Assembly (NCBI GenBank): GCA_965153455.1
Contig: OZ234495.1
Coordinates: 4,092,001 to 4,156,000 of the forward strand
DNA length: 64,000 bases
Source of the DNA: Sphagnum compactum
Lineage: Eukaryota > Bryophyta > Sphagnopsida > Sphagnales
Direction: 5' to 3'
In this document: piece by piece, positions 24,481 to 35,489 of the stretch
How positions within the stretch are numbered: position 1 is the stretch's first letter
Layout of the letters: each line of letters opens with the position of its first letter
Position numbers and translations under genes: made by a program
The notes under the pieces: model-generated
Databases searched by the model: none
What the model saw: the letters and a program-made list of their open reading frames with translations, nothing else
Told to the model about the DNA's origin: nothing

Positions 24481-25873
24481 AGTTTGCTTCAATAATGTAA
24501 AGTTCTTGCTAAAGTTATCACAGAAGATGGCATCTTACATACTGGAATCGGTCAGCATTGCAAGGATCAACATTATAAGAGGCAGCCAGTTACTGAAAAT
24601 AGCCAAGGTGCAAGAGCACTGAGACTAGTACTGGTAGCCAGCAGCCTTGAGCTGATTACAACATATAACCAGCATCTATAGATCCATAACCTGCTCCGCA
24701 GGTGGATGTAGACTACTTTTCATCCATAAATAGATGGATATGGATCACTTTTCATCCAAAAACAGATTGAAATACTGGGAGGTGGATGCGCAATCAGGGA
24801 GAGACACATCAGCAATTCTGTCACCAAAGCTGGTTATGAACCAAGAACCACTTCCCTATGCTATCACATTTGAATGTGCAATAACATTACACAATGTTCT
24901 CTCGTTCCCAATCCCAGCAATAAGACATGGTATTCAGACATGAGAGCTGTGCAGCTGACAAAAGCAACTCATACTGCTGAGCCCCTTCTCATTCCAGGTA
25001 CCAGCCAAAATGAGGAAAGACACAGCCAATAAAACTACTGCTGAGAGAACACAAAGTCTCTTTGCACAAATAATTTGCTCAAGACTTCTACATGGTTCCA
25101 CATTGCTCTGAGCTCAAATCAAAGACCCACAAGCAGCAGCAAGCTATATGCTTGACAAAAACTGAGCTGTGGAGAAAAAAGTCTTACTGCTATTCACATA
25201 GTGACAACCCATATATGTTTTTGCAAGCTTTCCTTACTAACCACCACACTGAATGTCTTCAAAATTAATGCCCACCTCTGAATTGAACCGAACTGAAAGC
25301 TACTGCACCAACAATATACAGGTCACATACACCCAACACCATGAATGCCCATGGCCACAACATCACCATCCAGCCCATGATCAACACATGCACATAAAAA
25401 ATACCTGAAAGATAAACTAATGAAGAGGTTGCACAAACTAGATTCATGCACATGGCACAGACTCATGTGAAAAACCCAAATTCATTGAAATTTTTTTTCC
25501 ACTCTACAAAAGTATAGCTGTATAGGCTAACTAAATTGTCATCATTCTCACATAGAGAGAAAGAAAGCTGTGCAACATTGCCCGCTACCCAAAACTCCTC
25601 AATTTTTCAAAAATCACAGCCAAATTTTTATCTGCTATAGAACACGAATCTGCAGTAGAAGATCAAATGCTACAAACAATTGCAATGAACGAGTTTCTTA
25701 CCTTACCCAGTTGTGCAGATTTTCCGGGGGAATGTCTGATGCTGATGCACCATGACATGAGCTCCATGAGCATTGAAAATGCAGCAGAAGAGTATCCAGC
25801 TGGAAGGGTAGTTAGTCATATATCCAGATCAAACTGAAGAAGAACATAGAGAGCTTGATGATCCCCACATTGC

Positions 25874-26551
25874 TTAGTACTTTGCAGGTGACCTCCAAGG
25901 AAGAAACAGCGACCAGGGAAAGCGGAAGGTGGTAGGGGGAGGAGGAGCGTATGTGAGCGTAGTGTTGTATGCGGTACTAGTACGCGATCCCAACAGCATG
26001 GAAAACAACAGAATGCCCAGAAAAAACAAACACCAATGTCCACCCAAATCCACGAAGCTGGTCCATAGCCAGTTGGAAACCCTAACTGTGTCGTTCTTCC
26101 GTCTCTTGTACGCGTTCCAAATGGGACCAAATCCCGCTGACCATGGCCAATTCCCTGCTGCTGCTGCTGCTCCCTGCGCCGGGTGCCAGCCATATGCAGG
26201 CGGCATGACCCCAGAAGCAGCAGCAGCAGGTGATCGTGCGGCTCCTCCAGCTTGTCCGTCGAGGTCAAAGAGCTCAGGCCATGATCCAGTTAGCCATTGG
26301 AAAAGAACTACCAAGAGGACAGGTATCCAAAGAAACGACAGGCTGAAGAAGCTGCTGCTGGACCTTGTGGTTGTTCTGTGAACATCGACGTAGCTGGCGC
26401 TATGACGGTAGCTGCTGGCGATGGAAGTGGGTTCGGGACGTGACATGTATGGCATGACTGCAATCACCAGAATCACTCCCAAAATGGTAGCCGGTACCCA
26501 CGGCGAGGGCCCTGCTTCTGCAGCAGCAAGCCTCGATGACGATAATGCCAT
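25874..26551 (-). CDS. Putative three-segment membrane protein, family not recognised
   Basis: Single open frame of 225 codons from ATG at 26,551 to TAA, in DNA clearly richer in GC than its surroundings. Predicted hydrophobic segments lie at residues about 19-34 (VPATILGVILVIAVM), 69-87 (FFSLSFLWIPVLLVVLFQWL) and 172-188 (WCLFFLGILLFSMLLG). The loop between the second and third is Ala/Gly/Pro-rich with an AAAAA tract. There is a basic patch (YKRRKND) at 148-154, and a Pro/Trp-rich tail. The hydrophobic blocks, composition, length and the CT-rich transcript-like sequence upstream support a real gene. I do not recognise the family. Frames open on the other strand and in another minus frame are shadows. 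The start could lie further downstream if the short N-terminal segment is not translated. Confidence 0.55.
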   Translation of the reverse strand: MALSSSRLAAAEAGPSPWVPATILGVILVIAVMPYMSRPEPTSIASSYRHSASYVDVHRTTTRSSSSFFSLSFLWIPVLLVVLFQWLTGSWPELFDLDGQAGGAARSPAAAASGVMPPAYGWHPAQGAAAAAGNWPWSAGFGPIWNAYKRRKNDTVRVSNWLWTSFVDLGGHWCLFFLGILLFSMLLGSRTSTAYNTTLTYAPPPPTTFRFPWSLFLPWRSPAKY

Positions 26552-27180
26552 TTTAACACTTGATTCCTGAGCTCACCACTTGAAGCTGCAGTCTATGACA
26601 AACGAAGATACTAGACCCAAAACAACCGAATTCCAAAGGGAAGATCGCGAGTGATGGGAAACAAACAAACTTATGCACAAACTCGAGATCAGCTGGAGAA
26701 TCCCAAAAGAATCAAAACAGCGCAAAGTTCGTCAAGATCGTTATTGCAGCACACAGAAACAAAAAAGAAAAAAAAAAAGAAAACTCCATCAATATTCTTG
26801 CAATCCAACACGCATTCACGAGAATTTTCAATTACACAGAAAAGCTCTCGTCCGACTCCTCCAAATCTCTCTCTCTCCACACACTGCAAACAAAGAAGCT
26901 TTGCAATCCCCCCACACACACACTCTCTCCCTCTGTGTCTCTTCTCTCTCCCTCTCTCTGCCCCTCATGGTGGCAAGTTCAAACCAGAGTGGGGCGGGTA
27001 TTAGGAATTGCACCCCCAAACCCCTTCGGGTATCAAATTCGACAACCACCGTCACCCAAACATAAAATACCCGGATTGATCCATACCCGCGGTGAACCAA
27101 ACAATCAAATTCCCGGTTATTCCACACCACCGTGGTTATCAAAGACTCAAAATACCCGGTTATTACATATAGGTTTGGTC
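26552..27180 (-). promoter_or_regulatory. Upstream region of the putative membrane-protein gene
   Basis: Read on the minus strand, this region holds GA-rich and GT-rich tracts (about 26,870-26,960) typical of plant leaders. Before them are several 'cgggtatt' words that also occur in block B of the 16-17 kb foldback. A weak TATA-like CTATATG lies at about 27,166-27,173. The promoter position is not fixed. Confidence 0.3.
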
Positions 27181-28465
27181 CTCAATCTTTTTTGAAAATT
27201 TTTGTTTTCTCGAAAAAAAACAAACATGTTTGTTTTTGGAAAAACATTATGTTGTGTTTTTTTTGTTTTTGAGCTCCAACTCTTGAACTCGGCGGCCTCT
27301 TGTTGTTTTTGTACTCTTGTATTTTATTTTTTATTTTTTGTAAGCATCAAGAATTGAAAATTTAGTATGCATAACTTTTGTGCATATTCATTGAGCGTCA
27401 AAATTTGAAAAGTGGTCTATTCATAACTGGTAAAGGAAAGAGGGGAAAAAAAAGAATGTGTACCCAACTTCTGGAATAAATTTTTAAAAATTTATACATA
27501 TCCGTCTTCATAAAAGAAACTTTTTTATTGATATCCGCAGGTTAGGTCTGAAAGTTGATACCCTTCTATCAGGACCCCTATAGCTAGGGGATTTGGGGGA
27601 GGGGGGGTATACCTGACAGTTATCAGGCAATTTGAACACATCTGAACCGTTGATTCTCAGATCTTTTATACAGACAGGTGAGGTTCTAAGGCCTTTGGAC
27701 CAAAGGAACGGTCCTAGAAACCTAATCAAAGAAATAATAAGTACGATTTTTATTTTTTAAAATATATAAACTTAAGTTTACACTTTAAACAAGATATTAT
27801 TATTTATTGCATACGTTTGATTGGTTCTTCACAATTAATATTATATGATTATTTTTTAAATCTTGGAGTTTGGAGTGTTAATTAAACAAATGAATTACAC
27901 ACTTCTTCTTTTTTTTAAATTGGGTTTAGTTGTATGTAATGGAATAGGATCTTGTCTTACACCAAACCGATTAATTCTAAATTCTTTCTTTCGGAAAATG
28001 AACTAAAACGCATAGGTAGATAGATAGATACATGTGATGGTTGTTTGAGAATTTTTCAGAGTCCAACAGTAATGGGCTAGGTTCCGAGCCAGCTAATTTC
28101 AATCGACCAGTCAAAAAGACCATCAACCAACGGAACCCTGCAAAAGCTAGTCAGTCCATTTTTCTTTCTGATCAGACAGACTTGCTGGACCTTTTACCGT
28201 TCTACGGGGTTCTATGGGGTCTGAGCATAATAGTTACCGTGCTGAGCGGCTACAAAATTCCCTTCAGAAAAGGCTTCACCAATGGATTCACCAATCATTC
28301 TCATAAACCACCCTTCCATTCACATCCCTTGTTTTTTGGGGGCCGGAGGGGGGATGGATTTTGTTTTGGGTGTCTGTGTATGTATAGGAAAAGATCCCAC
28401 TATGGGGGCCGGGCCTTTCGGATTTGAGATTTTCAAGGCCAGTAGGCTGAGGGAGGTTGAAAATT
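27181..28465. other. Intergenic DNA without supported genes
   Basis: T-rich, then mixed composition. It holds a G-run ('gggggagggggggg') near 27,595 and a short GATA tract at about 28,017-28,030. The 128-codon open frame at 28,041-28,427 and the overlapping 187-codon frame that follows look low-complexity and have no recognisable domain. Confidence 0.45.
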
Positions 28466-28479
28466 TGGAAAGCCCGGCC

Positions 28480-28530
28480 AGAGTGAACCAGCAGCCACCA
28501 GTGAACCAGCAGCCACCAATGCACCAGTTG
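28480..28530 (+). repeat. GTGAACCAGCAGCCACCA repeat, partner of an inverted copy at 35.5 kb
   Basis: 'gtgaaccagcagccacca' occurs twice in tandem and is followed by 'atgcaccagttg'. The same 30-odd bases occur inverted at about 35,490-35,524, about 7 kb away. Confidence 0.6.
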
Positions 28531-28859
28531 GCCGTTCTGTCCACTGGATGGGTTACATTTCTTCATTCGGCGCCGGATGGGGTTCGTCACAGTCCATTTC
28601 TTTTGGCTGCTGACCACTGTACTTTTTTGTTTTTTTTTTTTTTTTTGTTCTTGGCCGTTTTTCTTGGACCTGACCTCACACATAGCTACCCTTCTCACTT
28701 CCTTACCCTCATAAGTATTGCACCAACCTTGGTACCTTATTTATTATTTTCTACTCACACACCTACCCTAATAACTAGTTATCCTACTGACCTAGCTACT
28801 GTACTAACCACCTACCCTACTAACCTAACTACTATACTAACCTAGTTACTCTAATAATT

Positions 28860-29639
28860 ACATACCCTACTAACTTAACCATTAGGTTTAGGGTTGAGAC
28901 ACATAAATTAATTAATAAGTTTTTCACAAATGTATAGTAATTAATCTAAAGTAGGCTAAATTTGGGGGGAAATTTTTAGGGTTTACACATATGTAAAGTA
29001 ATAAAATTACAATTTATATCTTTTTCAAAAAGAGTGGAAAAATTAGGTTGGAAAAATCACACAAAGATAAAAGACATATCTTCTCTTTTGGTTATGTACG
29101 AAATTTATTTGATTATTTTTAAAGATTAACGTATTTTCTTTCAGTTAATAAATATTTATAGTTTAAAACCTTTGAATTTTGGTTTCTAAATTTTTTCCTA
29201 TGTTATTTTAAATTTTTTTATTTTGCATTATATGATTTGTATAGTTTGTATAGTTTTTTGGGTTTAGGGCATATATCACTAAATATCTTTTTTGTTAGGG
29301 TTTGTATAGTTAGGGTTGTAATAAGGCTTATGGCAAAATATCATTTGGATTTGTAGGGTTATGTTTTATGATTTAGTGTATAGGAATTTGGTTCATATAT
29401 TTCAAAACTAATATTTTACCTTAATAAATGTCTCAATTACTAATCAAGATTGTTACCATTGGCACTAAAAATTTTGTTTTAGAATCAATTTTGTATGGAG
29501 GAAACCATAGCCCAAATTCTTTGAACATCATGTATTCAACACACACATGAAGTCTAATATGACACAAAGGTTATTATTGTTTCCAAGTAATAAGCACAAA
29601 AAGTGTGAAATGCAAAAACACAAGGATAATGATAATATT
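28860..29639. other. AT-rich DNA without supported features
   Basis: Short CTAAC/TAGTT words at the left edge, then AT-rich sequence with scattered 'tagggttt'. No gene seen. Confidence 0.5.
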
Positions 29640-30550
29640 AATGTTAGAGTGAAGGTATTGTAACTAGGCCCCAAAATCCCAGTTGGTATAAGTAAGTACA
29701 AGTGTAAGTATTGCAATTATGCCCCAAAATTCCAATTGGTAAAGGTAAGTACGGATGTAGGTATTGTAATGAAACCCTAACATTCCAGTTGGTAGAGGTA
29801 AGTATAAGTTTGGGTATTACAAGTTTAAATGAAAAAACAAGCCTAAATGCAATACCCACATGTTTAAAAAAAAACCCATCTAAATGGTTTGGATACCCTT
29901 AAGTGAAGACCTAGCCCTAAACACAATATGCAGACGCAAAGTCACTATGAAATAACCCTACCCTAAATGCAATACATGCATTTTGGGCCATTTCGAAAGT
30001 ACGCATGTGGGGTTCAAGCTTCTTTATACGAAGATCCTACCTTAAATGCAATACTTGCATTTTGGGCCATTTCGAAAGTACGCATGTGGGGTTCAAGCTT
30101 CTTTATACGAAGATCCTACCCTAAATGCAATACTTGCATTTTGGGCCATTTCGAAAGTACGCATGTGGGGTTCAAGCTTCTTTATACGAAGATCCTACCC
30201 TAAATGCAATACTTGCATTTTGGGCCATTTCGAAAGTACGCATGTGGGTTTAAGCATCTTTATACGAAGATCCTACCCTAAATGCAATACCTGCATTTTG
30301 GGTCACACCAAAAATACGCATGTGGGGTTTAAGCCTTCTGTATACGAAGATCCTACCCTAAATGCAATACTTGCATTTTGGGCCATTTCGAAAGTACGCA
30401 TGTGCGTTTAAGCATCTTTATACGAAGATCCTACCCTAAATGCAATACCTGCATTTTGGGTCACACCAAAAATACGCATGTGGGGTTTAAGCCTTCTTTA
30501 AATGAAGATCCTACCCTAAATGTAATACTTACATTTTGGGTCACTCCAAA
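29640..30550. repeat. 78-80 bp satellite array with dimer (158 bp) organisation
   Basis: 'atgcaata' begins at 29,967, 30,046, 30,125, 30,204, 30,282, 30,362, 30,440 and 30,520 (the last as 'atgtaata'). The first intervals are 79 bp and the later ones alternate 78 and 80 bp. The alternation follows two unit types: one with 'ggccatttcgaaag', the other with 'ggtcacaccaaaaa'. Many units carry the perfect palindrome ATGCAATACTTGCAT. A more diverged part covers 29,640-29,950. The long open frames through it exist only because three 79-bp units approximate a frame. Confidence 0.85.
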
Positions 30551-31915
30551 ACAATTAGTTAATTCAAATCAATATGCTAACAAAGGTGTGTATAGAGGTT
30601 AGGGTTGTTGATTAGGAGTTCCATGATTCTTACTTTGTTTCATGAATTTGAAAAGAGGTTGTATTGTTTGTGGAACACATATTACAATGACAATTGTGAT
30701 CAAGCTTATCTTGGTGTAGGAATTTTTCATGAAAAAACTGAACTTACAATCTATAACATGGAATAATTATCTTAAATAGTGATTTCAATAACTTATTAAA
30801 ACAAAAATATACTTAAGTTAATCAATCAAATATCAAATTAATCAATCTGATTTTTAGATCCAACTTTTTATTATCCAAGTAAATAAAGTTAAGCCAAATG
30901 ATTAGTTAATTATTTCAAATAAATAAATGATTATCTAATTCTTGATAATTAATCATCTAAATTATCTGAAATAATGGTCTATTAATTATTTAATTATATG
31001 GAAAAAAAAATTGATAATACATTAATTATCAAAAATATTTTATATTAAATTGGGGGGAAATTTTTTGGGTTTAGACATATGTGAAACAATACAATCTCAT
31101 TCTATATTTTCTTCAAAGAGATTGGGAAAATTAGGTTGGAGTTATCACACAAAGATAAGAAACAAACCTTATGTGAAAACCCAAGCCTGAATGCAATACA
31201 AAGTTTGTTGAGATCAAAAAATAAAAAGTTCAAGCTTAAAATTTCTTCAAAGATGTTCATTTTTTCTTCCCCCCTTTTAAAGTTGTATACTGATTTCAAA
31301 AAACACAAATATATATACTCTAATTTAATAAGATTTTAAACTATCTTTAAAATAAAATCAAAGCACATAAATTTCTACTTTTTCTTTCATGTTTTACATA
31401 ATAATAAAAATGATCTCTCCCACATATTAATCCTATGTTTGATTGAAATTTTATTATATACTTTTTTGATATATAGTAAATAAATTCTTGGTTAAAATAA
31501 TCATATAGTGGGTCAAAATTATACGAAACCTTAACCCTAAATGCAATAGCCATATTCAAGTTCATTTCAAAATAACCCATAGGTGAATAAGGTAAAACCT
31601 ACAATGAAGGGGCAACCTTAAATGTAATACCCACATGTAAGGTCGCTTTGAAATACCCAATATGTAGTTTGGGTGCGCCTTTGAATGAAGACCAAGGCCT
31701 AGATGCAATACCTACATGCAAATTCATATTGAAATAATCCATAGGTGATTGAGGCAAACCTTATGTGAACACCCTAAACCCTAAATGCAATACCCGCATG
31801 TAACGTCATTTCAAAATAACAAATAAGTGCTCTGGGTACCCAAAATATGTCTTTCTATATACCTAAATTAATTATTATTCTGAATTAATTTTATGACAAA
31901 ATGTAAGTTTTGTAA
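30551..31915. other. AT-rich DNA with scattered degenerate satellite units
   Basis: Isolated 'aatgcaata(c)' cores followed by 'ccacatg', 'cgcatg' or 'tacatg' occur near 31,190, 31,540, 31,620, 31,700 and 31,785. They are decayed relatives of the 30-kb array. No gene supported. Confidence 0.55.
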
Positions 31916-31924
31916 TGAATGAAA

Positions 31925-32230
31925 AAAACCAGCAATTATTATGGGAACTATATGCGGGTATTGCAAAAGATGCAAAAAAAAAACCAGTGGCTATTATGGA
32001 AACTATATGTAGGTATTGCAAGGAATGTTAAAAAAACCCAACGAATACCATGGGACCCATATGCGGGTATTGCAACAAATGAAGATGTCAGCAACTATTT
32101 GTGGCCCATATGTGGGTATTGCAAGGAATGCAAAATGCCAGCAGCTATTATGGGACTTATATGCGGGTATTGTAATGAATGCAAAATGCCTACGACTATT
32201 TTAGGACTTATATGCGAGTATTGCATATTT
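31925..32230. repeat. Second array with the satellite core in reverse orientation
   Basis: 'tatatgcgggtattgca' and close variants occur six times (about 31,950-32,225) at 50-70 bp spacing, alternating with 'gccagcagctattatggga'-like text. The core 'gcgggtattgca' is the reverse complement of 'tgcaatacccgc' in the array to the left, so the orientation flips. A 134-codon open frame reads CGYC(K/N)ECKM repeats, but another frame is open too, so I treat it as repeat DNA. Confidence 0.65.
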
Positions 32231-32639
32231 GAAAATCTCCTTATGGAATTTATAATAGAAAATGATGTAGGTATTATATGTTTAAAATGTGTGTATTGTT
32301 TTAAAACTCTTCAGGTGATGTGAGCCCTATTATATTAGATGTAAGTATTGCACAATGTTCATTTTGATCTTTGGTTTGATTCTTACATCTCAAGTACTAA
32401 GAAAATTATGACAAAGAAGACATATGATTAACCATATACCCATAAAACAAGTGTGAGTAGAAGATATTATTATATTGATAAAAGATGTGCAAAAATGGGT
32501 GTATGAAAAATTACTAAAGAACCCAATGAAAAAAAAGCGTTGGTTCTCTATAACATATCAAAGGATTGAAATTCAAAATTGGGTAGTCCAAAAAATAAAA
32601 AGGCTACAAAACCTAACTAACTATATACAGTGAAACCCT

Positions 32640-34130
32640 AACCCATATCAGAATCTACAATCCCGTGTTTAGTTCGATATGCAGCTGCTGCATTTGCAGT
32701 TTTGCTGCATGACGAGCAGTGTAAAAATGGCGGCGTTACATCTCAACCTGAACTGCAGTTGCAACAAACTCTTCCTGTGTTTGGCTCTGAACCCTATAAA
32801 CACCCAAAAACCACCAAGTTAAACCCTAACACACCTTGGATGAAATGCAATGAAAAAATAATAAACATTGCTTATTATTGTTTCTTACCTTCCATGAATC
32901 ATTCTAGATTCATGAAAATCCAAAACATCTGCCAACTGTTTTGTTCGACTTGTTTTACTGGACTCTCGATCCCAATTTTTGACATCCCATGCCGTCTTCA
33001 ATTGTCGTGCATATACACAACGGGTGGATTGAATCATCCTTTATAAATCTTCATCCTTCTCCATCTGTGATGTTGCATCTCGAAGCACACTGCCCACGCC
33101 CCAAGCATTGAAGCCCAACACCTTCAACAATTGTTCTGAAACTAATTTGACCAAAGCTGGTTTTGGGAATGGTGGACACTGTTTTGCAACAGCTACCAGG
33201 TGATTCCACTCGCGTTGTGCTTTGGCACGAGTGCGACTAGCCACATTTTGATCATTCCGCCTTTGCACAGCCATTGCATTTCCCAAGATGCGAACATTCA
33301 TTTTGGCATGGTCATGATGTCAAGGACCTCCTACAACAGTTGAAGGCCTCCCAGGTTTCCTTTTCTGCCACCAAGCCATGCACCTCCTTCAAATGTTTAG
33401 TCAACAACCATTTGGCACAATATGCGACAATGCAAGTGCCAACTTTGCATTTCCATTTCGACCCAACCTTCGTCCATTCTTTGTCCTTCCGAACCAAATT
33501 AAGTGCACAAAGAAGTGCAAGTGGCTGAGGAGCCTGGTCAAATTCAACTTCCGGACCTAAACCAAAAAATCAAAGATAAAAAAACAAAATGTAGGTATTA
33601 CAAAACATAAAATCACATAATCACATACTACTCCTATAAACATGAACTATTTTCAGGTATTGCAATAGAAAAATTTTGATAAAAAAAATTCCGCACCTTC
33701 CAACAAATGATGGAAGGTGCAGATATAATTAAACTTGAAGAGACTTGTACAATTTTTTTAATCTGTATTTAATCTAATGTCCATAAATTCTAAAACAATC
33801 TATACCAAACTGTCGTCCTTGTCTTTCAATTATGATAGAGCACCATTTTGCTCACCAATTGGCTGATCTGTTGCAACACTACTTTGGTCACCAATTGCTT
33901 CATCTGCCGCAGTAATATTTTGCTCAACAATTACCGCATCTAATGCAGCAACTGGCTTGGCAACTGCCTAATCTGACACAACAACATTTGGCAGAAGAAT
34001 TGCCTCATCTGACACAGCAACATTTGGCAGAAGAATTGCGTCATTTGACGTAGCAACATTTTCCTTATTCACTTCCAACTCACCACCACCGCTTTTCCTT
34101 AGTCTTCTTCCCCTAGTCATTACAACCTCC
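32640..34130 (-). pseudogene. Broken multi-exon gene for a zinc-finger-like protein
   Basis: Three protein-like blocks lie on the minus strand. Block 1 (about 34,126 to 33,832) reads MTRGRRLRKSGGGELEV and then Ala/Val/Asp-rich repeats, with one internal stop. Block 2 (about 33,575 to 32,889) contains WKCKVGTC, then CAKWLLTKHLKEVHG (a C2H2-like arrangement) and a GRPSTVVGGP linker. It continues with MNVRILGN, KAQREWNHL, AWGVGSV and KDEDL, then more sequence to FHESRMIHGR. It is broken by a frameshift and stop near 33,315-33,345 and a stop near 33,043. A 95-bp GT-AG intron (32,794-32,888) joins it in frame to block 3, which stops after about 17 codons (32,744) while protein-like text continues to about 32,640. 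The retained intron indicates decay of a normal gene or DNA element rather than a processed copy. I recall similar zinc-finger proteins in plant genomes but cannot name a family. Confidence 0.6.
33693..33720. repeat. Perfect 10-bp stem hairpin
   Basis: GCACCTTCCA and TGGAAGGTGC flank an 8-nt loop between blocks 1 and 2 of the zinc-finger pseudogene, in a probable intron. Confidence 0.6.
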
Positions 34131-34229
34131 AACCCTAAAGAAAAAACCACCAATTACTGTTAATGTTAATTCTAATGAACTAAACTATAAGCAACAATAA
34201 AGAAAAAACAAAATCCGCCACCATAGAGG

Positions 34230-35140
34230 AAGGTGACAACATTGTTGCCGTCACCTTCTTCGCAGCAAAACCACAAAAGAAAGGCGAATTCACCATTTCC
34301 TTGCAGCAAAGCTATCGAAGAAAGTGGCGGCAACTGTCGTCTTCTTCTTTTTCAATACAAAGTAGCAGCCTTCTTTCTTATGCTACAAGGGAAAAAAAAG
34401 AAACAACAAAACAAAAGAAGAAGAAGGTGACGACAACTTTGCTACCGTCGCCTTCTTCTTTGCACCTTCTTGCGCAGCAACAAACAAAAAGGAAGAAGGT
34501 TCGGCTTCAGAAGAGGAAGAAGAAGGCAACGGCGTTGTTGTCGTCGCCTTCTTCGCTACGCTGCAACGCAGCTCCACAACAGGAAGAAGGCAACGGCAAT
34601 TGTCGTCGCCTTCTTTGCTGCGTTGCGCTGCAGCGCAGTTGCAATAGAGGAAAAAAAAGGCTGCCGTCGCCTTCTTCTGCTGCGCTGCAGCGCAGCAAAA
34701 CAAGAGGAAGAAGAAGGCGACGACAGCATAGCTGCCATCGCCTTTTTCTTTTTAATTTCTTGCGCTGCACAAAAAAGAAGAAGAAGGCGACGGTAGTTGC
34801 CGTCGCCTTCTTCGTGGAGTTGCGCTGCAGCGCAGCTCCACAACAGGACGAAGAAGGCGACGACTCCTATTGTGGAGCTGTGTTGCAGCACAGCTCCACA
34901 ACAGGAAGAAGAAGGTGACGGCAGCTGCCGTCACCTTCTTCGTGGAGCTACGCTACAACGCAGCTCCACAACAGGAAAAAGAAAGCGACGGCAGTTGCCG
35001 TCGCCTTCTTCCGCTATGCTGCAGCGCATCAAAACAAGAGGAAGAAGAAGGCGACGATAGCTTTGCTGCTATCGCCTTCTTCTTCTTGTTTTTTCTTGCA
35101 ACGCAAAGAAGAAGAAAGAAAACAAACAGACAAGACAAAA
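34230..35140. repeat. Array of alternating GC-rich palindromes
   Basis: Two palindrome types alternate. Type X is built from GAAGAAGGCGACGG and its complement (34,780-34,793 / 34,800-34,813). A variant, GAAGAAGGTGACGGCAG plus its complement, is a perfect 34-bp palindrome at 34,908-34,941. Type Y is GTGGAGCTGCGCTG-like with its complement, for example 34,814-34,841 with one mismatch. Units recur about every 58-75 bp. Every frame on both strands is long and open because the repeat lacks stops, giving Ser/Arg/Lys-rich nonsense such as PSPSS and CSAAPQQ. I therefore call it repeat DNA, not coding. Confidence 0.8.
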
Positions 35141-35272
35141 GAAAGGATGCTTACCTGGGTCCCGCGTGGGCCCCGCTCGAACTCCAGCCACAGCTCCCCA
35201 GCTCCCCGGCTCCAACAGCTCCAGCTCCAGGCTCGCTCCCGCTCGACGGCTCTGGAGCTCTGGCGATGGAGT

Positions 35273-35397
35273 GAGGGTGGGAGGGGGTGGTAGGTGGGTA
35301 GGTAGGATGGGGGAGGTAGGTGGTAGGTAGGAAGGGGGAGGTAGATGGTAGGTAGGAGGGGGGAGGTAGATGGTAGGTAGGAGGGGGGAAAATTTTG
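35273..35397 (+). repeat. G-rich about 26-bp tandem repeat
   Basis: 'gggggaggtagatggtaggt' with small changes recurs about every 26 bp, 3-4 times. Each unit has several GG/GGG runs, so the plus strand could form G-quadruplexes. Confidence 0.7.
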
Positions 35398-35489
35398 GGG
35401 TAGAGAAGAGGTGGAAAAAAAAAATACATGCGGGCAGGGAGGATGGGATTTTTGTTCATCCGCAAAACGGCCTCAACGGGCTCATCCGC

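Larger units (their letters stand above)
23150..25873. other. Intergenic DNA with a small tandem repeat and a hairpin
   Basis: No gene supported. Several open frames of 60-80 codons on both strands lack recognisable domains. From 24.5 to 25.8 kb composition is closer to transcribed DNA and may include 3' sequence of the minus-strand gene at 25.9 kb. Confidence 0.45.

Noticed and set aside
25929-26381. 150-codon plus-strand frame opposite the membrane-protein gene
   Set aside because: Shadow of the minus-strand frame, whose hydrophobic segments are more protein-like.
28041-28845. Overlapping 128- and 187-codon plus-strand frames
   Set aside because: Low complexity (repeated Thr/Leu/Tyr tail from CTAAC repeats), no domain, no splice or start context.
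30046-30411. 121-codon open frame with repeating peptide
   Set aside because: It is the 79-bp satellite read in frame; other frames are open as well.
31919-32323. 134-codon frame with CGYC-ECKM repeats that looks like a zinc-binding protein
   Set aside because: Same logic: short tandem DNA repeat, a second frame also open, no start context or splice signals.
34301-35274. Long overlapping open frames on both strands (up to 205 codons) rich in Ser, Arg, Lys
   Set aside because: They follow the palindrome repeat, are open in nearly all frames, and change sense with the repeat phase. This is lack of stop codons in a GC-rich repeat, not coding.
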